The notes under the pieces are model-generated. The model had not been told where the DNA came from. It saw only the letters and a program-made list of their open reading frames with translations, and ran no database searches. From positions 248,001 through 312,000 of the forward strand of contig NZ_MVKX01000002.1 of the NCBI RefSeq assembly GCF_002018365.1: a stretch of 64,000 nucleotides of DNA, written 5' to 3'. The number at the start of each line of letters is the position of its first letter. Position 1 is the first letter of the stretch. Positions 29,992 to 38,860 of this stretch are shown one piece after another. Source of the stretch: Acinetobacter amyesii. Lineage in GTDB: Bacteria; Pseudomonadota; Gammaproteobacteria; Pseudomonadales; Moraxellaceae. A program made the translations under genes and the position numbers.

Positions 29992-32211
29992 TTATCTTTG
30001 AATGAACAGTTTATTTGCTTTTTGATATCCACGTGGTAACAACACGCCTTTCGATGCACGTTTACCCACATATTTTTGCAGATCGTCGCCTTTAAGCTTT
30101 AATTGTTGATTTCCTGCAAGCACTTGAATTATTTCATCTAAATTCAAAGTTGTCATGGATACAATTTGATCTTTTGCCTCAAGTTGTATCAATTTATTAC
30201 CTTTACCCTTATTCAATACTGGTAATTCATCAAGTTCAACCAACAGCAAACGACCCGCAGAACTGAGGAGTGCAAGATGTGTTGCATTCTCAATCGCCGT
30301 TAAATTCATGACCGCCGCGCCTTCAGATAAGGTAAGGAAGGCTTTACCTGCTTTTGCATTGGTATCGAGGTTTTTGGCTTGGGTTTTAAAGCCATAGCCT
30401 TTACTACTCATCGCCAAGACTTCTGTTTCATCTTCGGCAATAAACACTTGTTTAAAGCCGACACCACTTGCAGGTGCAAGTTTAGAACTCAGAGGCTCAC
30501 CTAAACCACGCGCGGATGGCAAGGTATTGATGCCCAAAGCATAGCTTCGACCGGCATCATCTAATACATACACACGTTGATTCGATTTACCTTGGGCATG
30601 GCTGAGATATTGGTCACCTGCACGGAAATTTAAGTTCTCAGCATCGACTTCATGACCTTTCGCCGAGCGAATCCAACCCGCTTCAGACAACACCACAGTT
30701 ACAGGATCTGCAGGAAGCATATCTTGTTCATTAATCGCATGGGCTTCTGCACGTTTCACAATTGGAGAACGGCGGTCATCACCAAATTTCTTCGCATCTT
30801 CTTTAAGTTCATTAATGATCAATGCTTTTAATGATTCAGGATTCGCCAATTGTTCACGAATAATGGCAGCTTTGGCTTCCAATTCTTCTTGTTCGCGGCG
30901 CATTTCCATTTCTTCAAGTTTTGCCAAATGACGTAACTTGAGTTCTAAAATCGCTTCGGCTTGAATTTCATCGATATTAAAATGCGTCATCAACACCGGT
31001 TTAGGCTGATCTTCTTCACGAATAATACGAATCACTTCATCAATATTCAGATAAGCAATGATCAAGCCTGCAAGTATATGTAACCGTTTTTCAATTTTAT
31101 TCAGATGATAAGTCAAACGACGTGTTACGGTATTTTTACGGATTTCAATCCATTCCAACAAAATACGGCGGATCGATTTCACTTGCGGACGACCATCGGC
31201 GCCAATCATGTTCATATTGACACGATAGCTCGACTCTAGATCGGTGGTTGCAAATAGATGACTCATCACCGATTCAGCATCAATACGGTTTGAGCGCAGG
31301 ACGATCACTAAACGTGTTGGGTTTTTATGATCTGACTCATCACGTAAGTCCGTGACCAATGGCAACTTCTTCGCCTGCATTTGATCTGCAATCTGCGTGA
31401 TCACTTTCGAACCTGAAACCTGATACGGTAACTCCGTAATCACGATTTCATTTTTCTCAATGCTGTACACCGCACGAGTTCGATAACTACCGCGACCCGT
31501 GGTTTGAATTTTAAGTAATTCTTCTGGAGAAGTAATAATTTCCGCACGTGTCGGCAAATCAGGTGCAGGAATATATTCTGCGACTTTTTCATCGGTTAAA
31601 TTAGGATTGCGAATTAAGGCGATGGTACCCTTCACCACTTCACGTAAGTTGTGCGGTGGAATATCGGTTGCCATACCCACTGCAATACCCGTTGTGCCGT
31701 TGAGTAAAATATTTGGAACACGTGCAGGTAAATTCACCGGCTCTTTCATCGAACCATCAAAGTTATCCTGCCAATCACAGGTTCCTTGTCCTAACTCTGA
31801 CAGTAATAAATCACTATACGCAGACAATTTCGCTTCGGTATAACGCATCGCTGCGAAGGATTTCGGATCATCTGGTGAACCCCAGTTTCCCTGACCTTCA
31901 ATAAATGGATAGCGATAACTAAACGGCTGCGCCATGAGGACCATGGCTTCATAACAAGCTGAGTCACCATGAGGATGGTATTTACCCAGTACATCACCAA
32001 CCGTACGTGCAGATTTTTTTGGCTTACCCGTTGGCTTTAACCCAAGCTCGCTCATCGCATAGACGATACGACGCTGAACGGGTTTTAGACCATCACTGAT
32101 ATGTGGCAATGCACGATCCATAATCACGTACATGGCGTAGTTGAGATATGCTTGTTCGGTAAATTCTGCTACGGAACGGTTTTCTGTCGCATGATGCGCA
32201 AGGCTTGTCAT
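29992..32211 (-). CDS. parC: DNA topoisomerase IV subunit A
   Basis: The breakage-reunion subunit of topoisomerase IV, which decatenates daughter chromosomes; the target of fluoroquinolones. Catalytic tyrosine Y124 in [10 protein letters not shown]. The quinolone-resistance region reads [15 protein letters not shown], with S84 and E88 both in the susceptible state (A. baumannii numbering). A coiled-coil tower region lies at about residues 365-470 and the C-terminal beta-pinwheel follows. 739 residues, normal. The leader holds a nested inverted repeat (32261-32308). Confidence 0.97.
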   Translation of the reverse strand: MTSLAHHATENRSVAEFTEQAYLNYAMYVIMDRALPHISDGLKPVQRRIVYAMSELGLKPTGKPKKSARTVGDVLGKYHPHGDSACYEAMVLMAQPFSYRYPFIEGQGNWGSPDDPKSFAAMRYTEAKLSAYSDLLLSELGQGTCDWQDNFDGSMKEPVNLPARVPNILLNGTTGIAVGMATDIPPHNLREVVKGTIALIRNPNLTDEKVAEYIPAPDLPTRAEIITSPEELLKIQTTGRGSYRTRAVYSIEKNEIVITELPYQVSGSKVITQIADQMQAKKLPLVTDLRDESDHKNPTRLVIVLRSNRIDAESVMSHLFATTDLESSYRVNMNMIGADGRPQVKSIRRILLEWIEIRKNTVTRRLTYHLNKIEKRLHILAGLIIAYLNIDEVIRIIREEDQPKPVLMTHFNIDEIQAEAILELKLRHLAKLEEMEMRREQEELEAKAAIIREQLANPESLKALIINELKEDAKKFGDDRRSPIVKRAEAHAINEQDMLPADPVTVVLSEAGWIRSAKGHEVDAENLNFRAGDQYLSHAQGKSNQRVYVLDDAGRSYALGINTLPSARGLGEPLSSKLAPASGVGFKQVFIAEDETEVLAMSSKGYGFKTQAKNLDTNAKAGKAFLTLSEGAAVMNLTAIENATHLALLSSAGRLLLVELDELPVLNKGKGNKLIQLEAKDQIVSMTTLNLDEIIQVLAGNQQLKLKGDDLQKYVGKRASKGVLLPRGYQKANKLFIQR

Positions 32212-32260
32212 AACAACCTGTAATCCTAAATTGTTCGTTCTTTATTGGGTTCTTATGCTA

Positions 32261-32308
32261 TGTCGCAGGTGTCCCCTATACAAGGGGATGATCTAACACT
32301 CTGCGACA
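32261..32308. repeat. Nested inverted repeat upstream of parC
   Basis: The outer arms TGTCGCAG (32261-32268) and CTGCGACA (32301-32308) enclose inner arms TCCCC (32272-32276) and GGGGA (32284-32288). All pair perfectly. There is no T run, so it is not a standard terminator of the upstream gene. It lies 50 bases before the parC start codon on the minus strand. It could be an RNA structure, a protein site or a short dispersed repeat. Confidence 0.7.
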
Positions 32309-32374
32309 AATTGTGTCTTATGGCGTAAAAATATCCATTTTATTCACCATGATCAACTAAAAATTCAACAGTCT

Positions 32375-33694
32375 CTATAGACCAATGGATTCTAAAGTTT
32401 TGCCTTTGGTTTCCTCACCTAAAACCAAAATCACCACGGCAACGGCAATTAAGACTGCTGTAAACATCATAAAGACATAGCTAAAACCATGATCCATATC
32501 CATCATATGTGTCACAGCAAAAGGCGCGGCAATGCCCCCGATCCGACCAATGGCACCCGCCCAGCCCGAACCAAAGGCACGAATATTGGCCGGATATTGT
32601 TCTGGTGTATAGGTATAAAGTACGCCCCAAGCACCGAGATTAAAGAAGGACATTAAACAGCCCCAAATCACAATCTCTGTCACACTGCCAGACTGACCGA
32701 AGAAATATGCCGAAATGGCACACATCCCAATGAAGCCCGCCAACGTAGCTTTACGACCTAATTTTTCGACCAACCATGCAGCTGCAATATAACCCGGTAA
32801 TTGTGCCAAAATCATGACCAAAACATATTCAAAGGATTGAACAATGGTGTAGCCTTCTTTGACCAATAAGCTTGGTAACCATGTAAAAATACCGTAATAA
32901 GAAAAGACGATACCGAACCAAATGAGCCACAGCATTAAAGTACGACGTGCAAAAATCCCTGACCACAACTGTGAAAAACTGATATTGTGCTTTTCTGCAA
33001 CCGGTTTGACTTCAAAGATTTCAACAACTTCTACACCACATTTGGCTTCAATCTTTTTCACCAATGCATGTGCTTCATCAAAACGTCCACGGTTAATCAA
33101 ATAAGGCACCGATTCAGGCACCATTTTCCAAATCACGATCGCATATAACGCAGGGATTCCGCCTATCAGGAACGCCGCATGCCAACCAAAATCAGGAATA
33201 ATAAAGCGTGATACTAACGCCGCAACCAACCAGCCCAGTCCCCAAAAACTTTCTAGTAAGACAATAAAACGTCCTCGTACATGCGCTGGAATATATTCAC
33301 TGACCAAAGTCACCGCGACTGGGAGTTGCCCCCCTAAACCTAAGCCGACAATAAAACGAAATACCAACAACCAAGTTAGATTAGGTGCAAACGCACATGC
33401 AGCGGTGGCTAAGCTATAAATCACCAATGTCCATGCAAACACTGTTTTTCGGCCGAAGCGGTCTGCTAGTCCACCAGAAAACACCGCACCAATCGCCATC
33501 CCAACAAAACCAATCGAGACCACCCAACTTTTATCATTTGGCGTCATGGCCCAATCTTCAGCCATTTTCGCTAAGATGAAGGAAATGAGCCCCGTATCCA
33601 TGGCATCAAACATCCAGCCAAGGCCAATAACCCAAAGTAAAGTGTAGTGAAACTTACCGATGGGTAAGCGTTGTATACGTGAGACTAAGTCCAT
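32375..33694 (-). CDS. niaP: MFS transporter, NiaP (nicotinate) type
   Basis: A twelve-helix major facilitator transporter. The segments GLGWMFDAMDTGL, GLGLGGQLPVAVTLVSE and RGRFIVLLESFWGLGWL match the NiaP family of nicotinate/niacin importers. The MFS loop motif GGLADRFGRKT lies after helix 2. 439 residues from the ATG at 33694; the frame extends upstream, but the family starts near here. The substrate is inferred from family resemblance and could be another aromatic carboxylate. It lies between a TRIC gene and parC on the same strand. Confidence 0.78.
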   Translation of the reverse strand: MDLVSRIQRLPIGKFHYTLLWVIGLGWMFDAMDTGLISFILAKMAEDWAMTPNDKSWVVSIGFVGMAIGAVFSGGLADRFGRKTVFAWTLVIYSLATAACAFAPNLTWLLVFRFIVGLGLGGQLPVAVTLVSEYIPAHVRGRFIVLLESFWGLGWLVAALVSRFIIPDFGWHAAFLIGGIPALYAIVIWKMVPESVPYLINRGRFDEAHALVKKIEAKCGVEVVEIFEVKPVAEKHNISFSQLWSGIFARRTLMLWLIWFGIVFSYYGIFTWLPSLLVKEGYTIVQSFEYVLVMILAQLPGYIAAAWLVEKLGRKATLAGFIGMCAISAYFFGQSGSVTEIVIWGCLMSFFNLGAWGVLYTYTPEQYPANIRAFGSGWAGAIGRIGGIAAPFAVTHMMDMDHGFSYVFMMFTAVLIAVAVVILVLGEETKGKTLESIGL

Positions 33695-33838
33695 AACAAG
33701 ATCTCTGAACTGGTGGAAGGATGAACACTGCTTTCCCAACAGGATGTATGATTTTGCGTTTTTTAGTATAGATCCATGCAAAAGACCGACCATTGATCCG
33801 TCTTTTTAGCATTTTAATGTCATGTTATAGCAACGCGG

Positions 33839-34483
33839 TTACGACAAATCTTTTGAAGATACTGACTGATCATCATCATCTTTATAAATAAATTTAGGCA
33901 TTTCTAAGCCAAAGTAAATGGCGATCAGACGTAAGGTGAAACCGAAAATGAGCGTCGCAATGACGGTCAATTCTAGCGATAAGCCAATCTCAATACAGAG
34001 CCAATAACAAATCACGGACACAAAAGAAATACTGGCATAAAGTTCACGACGGAACACCAGCGGCACATCGTTACATAGAATATCTCGTAGAATACCGCCA
34101 GAGACCCCAGTTAACACCCCTGCTACCGCAGAAACGACAAAACCATGTCCCATTTCTAAAGCGATTTGACAGCCAATAATGGTAAAACCAATGAGACCAA
34201 GGGCATCGAGAACCAAGAAGATATTACGAAGATGACGCATCCACTTTGCAATCAGGATGGTGACAAATGCAGCAAAGCAGGTCAGCATGAGATATTCGGG
34301 ATGCTTAACCCATGTCAGTGGATAGTGCCCAAGTAGCACATCACGAACCGAACCGCCCCCCAGTGCCGTGACACAGGCAATCAATGTTACCCCAAACCAG
34401 TCCATACTCCGCCGACCCGCAGACAATGCACCTGTCATTGCTTCTGCCGTGATTGCGATAATATAAATAACGGTAAGTAACAT
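33839..34483 (-). CDS. TRIC (trimeric intracellular cation channel) family protein
   Basis: A small inner-membrane protein with two similar halves of about 80 residues. Each half has a glycine-rich motif (ALGGGSVRDVLLG and GVSGGILRDIL), the hallmark of bacterial TRIC/UPF0126 (YicG) proteins, which conduct cations. About seven membrane helices, 214 residues, with an acidic C-terminal tail (KDDDDQS). The physiological role in bacteria is not established. Confidence 0.88.
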   Translation of the reverse strand: MLLTVIYIIAITAEAMTGALSAGRRSMDWFGVTLIACVTALGGGSVRDVLLGHYPLTWVKHPEYLMLTCFAAFVTILIAKWMRHLRNIFLVLDALGLIGFTIIGCQIALEMGHGFVVSAVAGVLTGVSGGILRDILCNDVPLVFRRELYASISFVSVICYWLCIEIGLSLELTVIATLIFGFTLRLIAIYFGLEMPKFIYKDDDDQSVSSKDLS

Positions 34484-34542
34484 CGCCCTTCTTCCACTGA
34501 GGGTTGAGATGCGCGCTATTCTAAGCTAAATCTGCTCAAATG

Positions 34543-35010
34543 TTATAAAAATTGCGCACAACATTGTTTAAATTTTCGTCCAGAACCACAAATACATGGT
34601 TGCTTCATGGTGATTTGCATCTCTGTGGTCGGATCAAGGAAATACCAGCGCTGCTCGAACTTCACAAAGTGTGAAATTTCATGATGTACCTGCGCTTGCT
34701 GCCCATCGTGATAATGGGCTTTAAATTCAACTTGAGCATGGTTTTTATCGAGTTTTTCTTGGGCTTGTACCACCTCGAGCTTTAACCACTGATTGGCCTG
34801 ACTCCACGCTGCAATGGCACTCACATCCAAGGCTTGCTGCTGTCCAAGCGCAGTTGTTTGTACAATATAATCAATCTCATGCTGTGCAAAAGCACTATAA
34901 CGTGAACGCATCAACTGCTCTGCAGTCTGTGCATTTTCACGGCCCGCATGTAAGGGCTGACAACAGTTGGCATACTCACCTTTGCCACATGGACATTGGA
35001 CTTGTGACAT
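34543..35010 (-). CDS. YchJ family SEC-C metal-binding protein
   Basis: A cytoplasmic protein with a zinc-binding SEC-C motif at each end: CPCGKGEYANCC near the N-terminus and CICGSGRKFKQCC at the C-terminus, with an NTF2-like central domain (about residues 30-125). The function is unknown. I chose the ATG at 35010 (MSQVQCPCG, as in relatives; GGAA upstream); an ATG at 35022 is possible and would sit directly against a terminator-like hairpin. About 155 residues. Confidence 0.85.
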   Translation of the reverse strand: MSQVQCPCGKGEYANCCQPLHAGRENAQTAEQLMRSRYSAFAQHEIDYIVQTTALGQQQALDVSAIAAWSQANQWLKLEVVQAQEKLDKNHAQVEFKAHYHDGQQAQVHHEISHFVKFEQRWYFLDPTTEMQITMKQPCICGSGRKFKQCCAQFL

Positions 35011-35021
35011 GTTTGTTTCCA

Positions 35022-35052
35022 TAAAAATAGCCTGACAATGCAGGCTATTTTA
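35022..35052 (-). terminator. Terminator-like hairpin abutting ychJ
   Basis: AAAATAGCCTG (35024-35034) and CAGGCTATTTT (35041-35051) form an 11-bp perfect stem with a 6-base loop. On the minus strand a T run follows immediately. It ends the TerC/CBS gene but also lies at the ychJ start codon region, so ychJ transcription must start inside or read through it. Confidence 0.8.
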
Positions 35053-35139
35053 ACGGATCTTTCCACACAATTTTCATCAGCAGCATGTGAATCCATACTG
35101 ATCTACATAGATTAAGCTGAATGTTCTCTTGGTATCCGC

Positions 35140-36711
35140 TTAATCTTCAGTTGGCATGGGAATGACATGCACTTTTTCAATCTTATGACCATCCATCGTG
35201 ACCACTTCAAAAATGTGTTCATCCGCTTTGAATTTTTCACCATTGGCCGGTAAACGACCCAAATGGAATAAGATATATCCAGACAGTGTCGAATACTGTT
35301 CGGCATCATCCACCAAATCACGACCCAACAATAAAGACACATGACGAATGTCGGTTGAGCCATCGAGTAACAATGAACCATCATCGAGACTTTCTGCTGC
35401 CGTCTCAGGTTCATCTTCATCGGGGAACTCACCTGCAATCGCTTCTAAGACATCGATCGGTGTTGCAATCCCTTCAATTGAACCGTATTCGTTTAACACC
35501 AAGGCCATTTGCAACGGCGCTTGACGTAGCTGTTCCATCACCATCAAAACTTGTGCATTTTCATGCACCACCACAGGCTCACGGAGATGCTTTTTAAAAT
35601 CGAGTACACCCGTTTCAATATAGTCATTCATGACTTTATGAGTCAGTACCGCACCCGCAATGTTGTCCAACTCGCCATGAGCCACAATCAAACGTGAATG
35701 CGTGGTACTGAGTAATTGAGCACGAATCGCCTCAGGCGCTTCGTCTAAGTCAATCCATTCCAGTTCAGGACGAGGTGTCATCACCGACTTCACAGGACGT
35801 TCAGATAAACCCAGTACCCCTTGTACCATGACACTATGGTAAACCCCGTTGTCTTCATCAAAGACTTCATCGGCAAAGGCACGTGTTGCAAGCACATCTT
35901 CATTTTCATTTTGATTGTCTGCAACATTTTTCCCACCGAGCATACGCATCACTGCTGAAGCAGTGCGATAACGTAAGTCTGTGGTTGTGACCATTTTTTC
36001 CTGATTATGACGCATGGTTTGGTTCAAGAACTCAATCAGGACGGAGAAACCAATGGCTGCGTATAAGTAGCCTTTTGGAATATGGAAACCAAAGCCTTCG
36101 ACTAAGAGCGAGAAACCGATCATCATCAAGAAGCATAGGCACAGAATCACCACCGTTGGATGGCGGTTCACGAAGTTCATCAGTGGCTTAGACGCCCACA
36201 GCATAATGCCGACAGCAATAATGACCGCAATCATCATGACCGACAGGTGTTTCACCATCCCGACAGCGGTAATCACGCTATCCAGCGAGAATACGGCATC
36301 GAGCACCACAATCTGCACAATCACCATCCAAAACGTCGCATGCACAGGATTTTCTTCCTTGAGCATCGGCTTGTTTTCAAGACGTTCACGCAGTTCCATG
36401 GTGCCTTTAAACAGCAAGAACACCCCACCAAACAGTAAGATTAGGTCTCGACCGGAAAATGGGTGGTCGAAAATATGGAACAGTGGATTGGTTAGAGTCA
36501 CCACCCATGCAATTGAGGCCAGTAAGACCAATCGCATACACAGTGCAAGCAATAAGCCGACAATCCGTGCGGTATTACGCTGTTCCGGCGGTAATTTTTC
36601 CGCAAGAATCGCAATAAAAACCAGGTTATCGATACCTAAAACAATCTCAAGCACCACCAGTGTCAATAAACCCACCCATGCAGAAGGATCAGACATCCAT
36701 TCAAAGATCAT
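35140..36711 (-). CDS. TerC family membrane protein with CBS and CorC/HlyC domains
   Basis: An integral membrane protein of the YoaE/YegH type. The TerC-like membrane part (about residues 1-220) includes [12 protein letters not shown] and [16 protein letters not shown]. It is followed by a pair of CBS domains (about 300-420), which bind adenosyl ligands, and a CorC/HlyC transporter-associated domain (about 435-515). 523 residues. GGAG stands eight bases before the ATG. A role in metal ion (manganese or magnesium) handling is inferred from domain families; the substrate is unknown. Confidence 0.88.
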   Translation of the reverse strand: MIFEWMSDPSAWVGLLTLVVLEIVLGIDNLVFIAILAEKLPPEQRNTARIVGLLLALCMRLVLLASIAWVVTLTNPLFHIFDHPFSGRDLILLFGGVFLLFKGTMELRERLENKPMLKEENPVHATFWMVIVQIVVLDAVFSLDSVITAVGMVKHLSVMMIAVIIAVGIMLWASKPLMNFVNRHPTVVILCLCFLMMIGFSLLVEGFGFHIPKGYLYAAIGFSVLIEFLNQTMRHNQEKMVTTTDLRYRTASAVMRMLGGKNVADNQNENEDVLATRAFADEVFDEDNGVYHSVMVQGVLGLSERPVKSVMTPRPELEWIDLDEAPEAIRAQLLSTTHSRLIVAHGELDNIAGAVLTHKVMNDYIETGVLDFKKHLREPVVVHENAQVLMVMEQLRQAPLQMALVLNEYGSIEGIATPIDVLEAIAGEFPDEDEPETAAESLDDGSLLLDGSTDIRHVSLLLGRDLVDDAEQYSTLSGYILFHLGRLPANGEKFKADEHIFEVVTMDGHKIEKVHVIPMPTED

Positions 36712-37031
36712 GGTTGTATCTCCTGAATGTTATTCACACGTAGATCATGCTGATTTGAAGATGAAATGCATTGGACATGCGCAAACGCTTTTAATGGCGT
36801 TCTTTCTAATATTTTGATGTGTGCTGAGTGACAACAACCACTACCCATGACGGTTCTTTAGCTTGAAATGAAGTTTTAAGTATAGCAAGTTAAGGTAAAA
36901 ATTCACCCTTTTTTACCAAAGTACAATCTCAGTATGGAAGAATTTAAACCCAGTGATGACATTAAATTGTCATATTTAGCTGCCAATGTAGTGTCATAAA
37001 AAATAACATGCTAAGGTAAAATTAAAACGTA
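36712..37031. other. 320-base intergenic region, divergent promoters
   Basis: Lies between the divergent TerC/CBS and LOG genes. AT-rich in the right half, with no tRNA, terminator or clear operator that I can see. It should contain both promoters. Confidence 0.5.
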
Positions 37032-37652
37032 ATGAATAGCGGATTAAAAATGACAGAAAAACGTGGAAATCCTTCTCCTGCTACAACACAACCTTTAATC
37101 GCACTGTATTGCGGCTCCCGCTCTGGTAACAATCCAATTTATCAAGAAAAAGCCATCGCATTAGCGCAAGGCTTGGCTGAACATGGTTTTGGTCTGGTCT
37201 ATGGTGGAGCCAGTATTGGCCTGATGGGTCAAGTCGCTGACGCTGTGGTCGAACATGGCGGCGAAGCCGTGGGTGTGATTCCTGAGTTTATGTTGGATTA
37301 TGAAATTGCACATAATCATTTGACTGAATTACACGTCGTGCGCAGTATGCATGAGCGTAAAGCCATGATGGCAGAACGTGCAAGTGCCTTTGTTGCCCTG
37401 CCCGGTGGTCTCGGTACATTCGAAGAAATTCTAGAAATCGCCACTTGGGGACAGTTGAATCAACACCAAAAACCGATGATGCTTTATAACGTTAATGGCT
37501 TCTATGATGCACTAATTGCACAATTAGACCATGCGGTCGCTGAAGGTTTCTTGCCGCCGCAGCATCGTGCCAAACTGATCGTGTGTAATTCATCGAAGCA
37601 GATCTTTAGTGCACTGAAAAATTTAGATTGCCCGAAAAATTTCGTGGTCTAA
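37032..37652 (+). CDS. LOG family protein (TIGR00730, lysine decarboxylase-like fold)
   Basis: A Rossmann-fold protein of the LOG family. Members hydrolyse nucleoside 5'-monophosphates (cytokinin riboside monophosphate in plants) to base and ribose phosphate. The signature PGGLGTFEEILE is present, together with the N-terminal YCGSRSGNNPIYQ. 206 residues, or 200 from a second ATG at 37050 which has a GGA nearby; either is possible. The bacterial substrate is undefined. It ends at a strong bidirectional terminator. Confidence 0.87.
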   Translation: MNSGLKMTEKRGNPSPATTQPLIALYCGSRSGNNPIYQEKAIALAQGLAEHGFGLVYGGASIGLMGQVADAVVEHGGEAVGVIPEFMLDYEIAHNHLTELHVVRSMHERKAMMAERASAFVALPGGLGTFEEILEIATWGQLNQHQKPMMLYNVNGFYDALIAQLDHAVAEGFLPPQHRAKLIVCNSSKQIFSALKNLDCPKNFVV

Positions 37653-37667
37653 CTGTATTTTAGATGT

Positions 37668-37698
37668 CAAAAAGGGGAATAAATCATTCCCCTTTTTT
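37668..37698. terminator. Bidirectional terminator after the LOG gene
   Basis: A 12-bp stem AAAAAGGGGAAT/ATTCCCCTTTTT around AAATC, with a T run. The genes on both sides converge. Confidence 0.93.
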
Positions 37699-37737
37699 AT
37701 TGCTCGATGTCCTACTTCAAATCTATATCGTGCCGAC

Positions 37738-38703
37738 TTAACCCGACACCACACGATAGAACCATGGCAAGGTTGTCGCTAAGAAAATACTCATCAATAA
37801 ACCAAGCATCAATTTCATCGCATCTTTGCTGACATTTCGTGAAGTTCGATATTTATTCACTTCATGTAAATGCATGGACATGGCAAATTCACGTCCTGCG
37901 AGTAAACCCAAGAACACCCAAGTGGTACTCATTGGAATATTACTCCACTCTTTGAACACCAATAAAATCAAGGCATACATAAAGTCGATAATGGTTGCCG
38001 AGCGGATATCAGCCACACCCGTTTTGGTGTCGATAATGCCCTGAATCGCCCCACCACGTTGATACAAAATGATCCCAAGCAGTACGATAAACACCACAAT
38101 TGCAAAAATCAGGAACTCCAGCGGCACCTGACGAGGGACGTAGACAAAAATATTGGCCAAATCCTGAATCAGCCACTGACTCCATAAAAATGCCGTCGAA
38201 ACCCACTGTAGTCCCACCCAGATATTCGAAGGCGTTTCATCACGTGTTTTACTGAAATAAACCGAGATGCCTTTAATCACAAAACGATAAACAATAATCG
38301 CGACAACAAAAGCTACCGCATAACCCATCATGGACTTGGTTAACATCGAACCGAGACTACTCGGAGAGAAAATCGTCAACACTAAGAATGTGGTACTGAC
38401 CGGGATTCCGTAGCGAGTCAAAATAATCAATAAGATCGGTGGCACAATATAGAGCCACGTGACCCCTTCTGCGGGAAATGGAATCGTTTCTAAACGACCA
38501 TAAGATGCATCCCCCACGCCAGAACTGTACCAACCATAAACCAATACAATGGCTAAAATACTGCTGACATAGATCCACAACAGCCACCAAGGGCGATGCG
38601 CATTGGATGAAATAAAGGTTCCCAATGTCTGTGGCACATCATTACCGACAATAGAATAGGCCGCGAGACAGAAGCCTATGACCATCAGAATTTCGATTGT
38701 CAT
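37738..38703 (-). CDS. Divergent PiT-like membrane transporter
   Basis: A polytopic inner-membrane protein of 321 residues, with about nine to ten hydrophobic segments. Two halves are detectable. The first has GNDVPQTLGT (residues 20-29) and GIPVSTTFLVL; the second has QDLANIFVYVPR and NIPMSTTWVFLGLLAGRE. These resemble the two GANDxxNxxGT plus PxSTTH repeats of inorganic phosphate (PiT) carriers, but the His of PxSTTH is Phe or Trp and the second Asn-Asp pair is altered. I therefore call it a remote PiT relative with an unknown substrate. The ATG at 38703 is preceded by AAAGGTG. A hairpin lies only 25 bases upstream. Confidence 0.7.
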   Translation of the reverse strand: MTIEILMVIGFCLAAYSIVGNDVPQTLGTFISSNAHRPWWLLWIYVSSILAIVLVYGWYSSGVGDASYGRLETIPFPAEGVTWLYIVPPILLIILTRYGIPVSTTFLVLTIFSPSSLGSMLTKSMMGYAVAFVVAIIVYRFVIKGISVYFSKTRDETPSNIWVGLQWVSTAFLWSQWLIQDLANIFVYVPRQVPLEFLIFAIVVFIVLLGIILYQRGGAIQGIIDTKTGVADIRSATIIDFMYALILLVFKEWSNIPMSTTWVFLGLLAGREFAMSMHLHEVNKYRTSRNVSKDAMKLMLGLLMSIFLATTLPWFYRVVSG

Positions 38704-38728
38704 GAAAACAAAACACCTTTGCCATAAA

Positions 38729-38758
38729 GAAAAAGCCCTCCAATAAATGAAGGACTTG
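38729..38758 (-). terminator. Terminator-like hairpin in the leader of the PiT-like gene
   Basis: On the minus strand AAGTCCTTC (38757-38749) pairs with GGAGGGCTT (38741-38733), with two G-U wobbles, and then TTTTT. It lies 26 bases before the start codon and within 100 bases of the end of the upstream lipoprotein gene. It may end that gene or act as an attenuator. Confidence 0.65.
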
Positions 38759-38763
38759 AGCGC

Positions 38764-38793
38764 ATTATGACAGTTTATCTGGCGTTCATACAA
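38764..38793 (-). promoter_or_regulatory. Possible promoter of the PiT-like gene
   Basis: Minus strand TTGTAT (-35) and CATAAT (-10) are separated by 18 bases. Transcription would begin near 38757, at the foot of the hairpin at 38729-38758. The match is moderate and unproven. Confidence 0.4.
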
Positions 38794-38860
38794 TTTCGCG
38801 CCTTGCTTTTCTCGTCACTAAAACAAAAACCTCAAATAAAACAAATGCTTTAAACTTTAA

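Noticed and set aside
33780..33806. AAAAGAC/GTCTTTT hairpin after the TRIC gene
   Set aside because: A 7-bp stem with a 13-base loop is weak; I cannot distinguish it from chance in AT-rich DNA.
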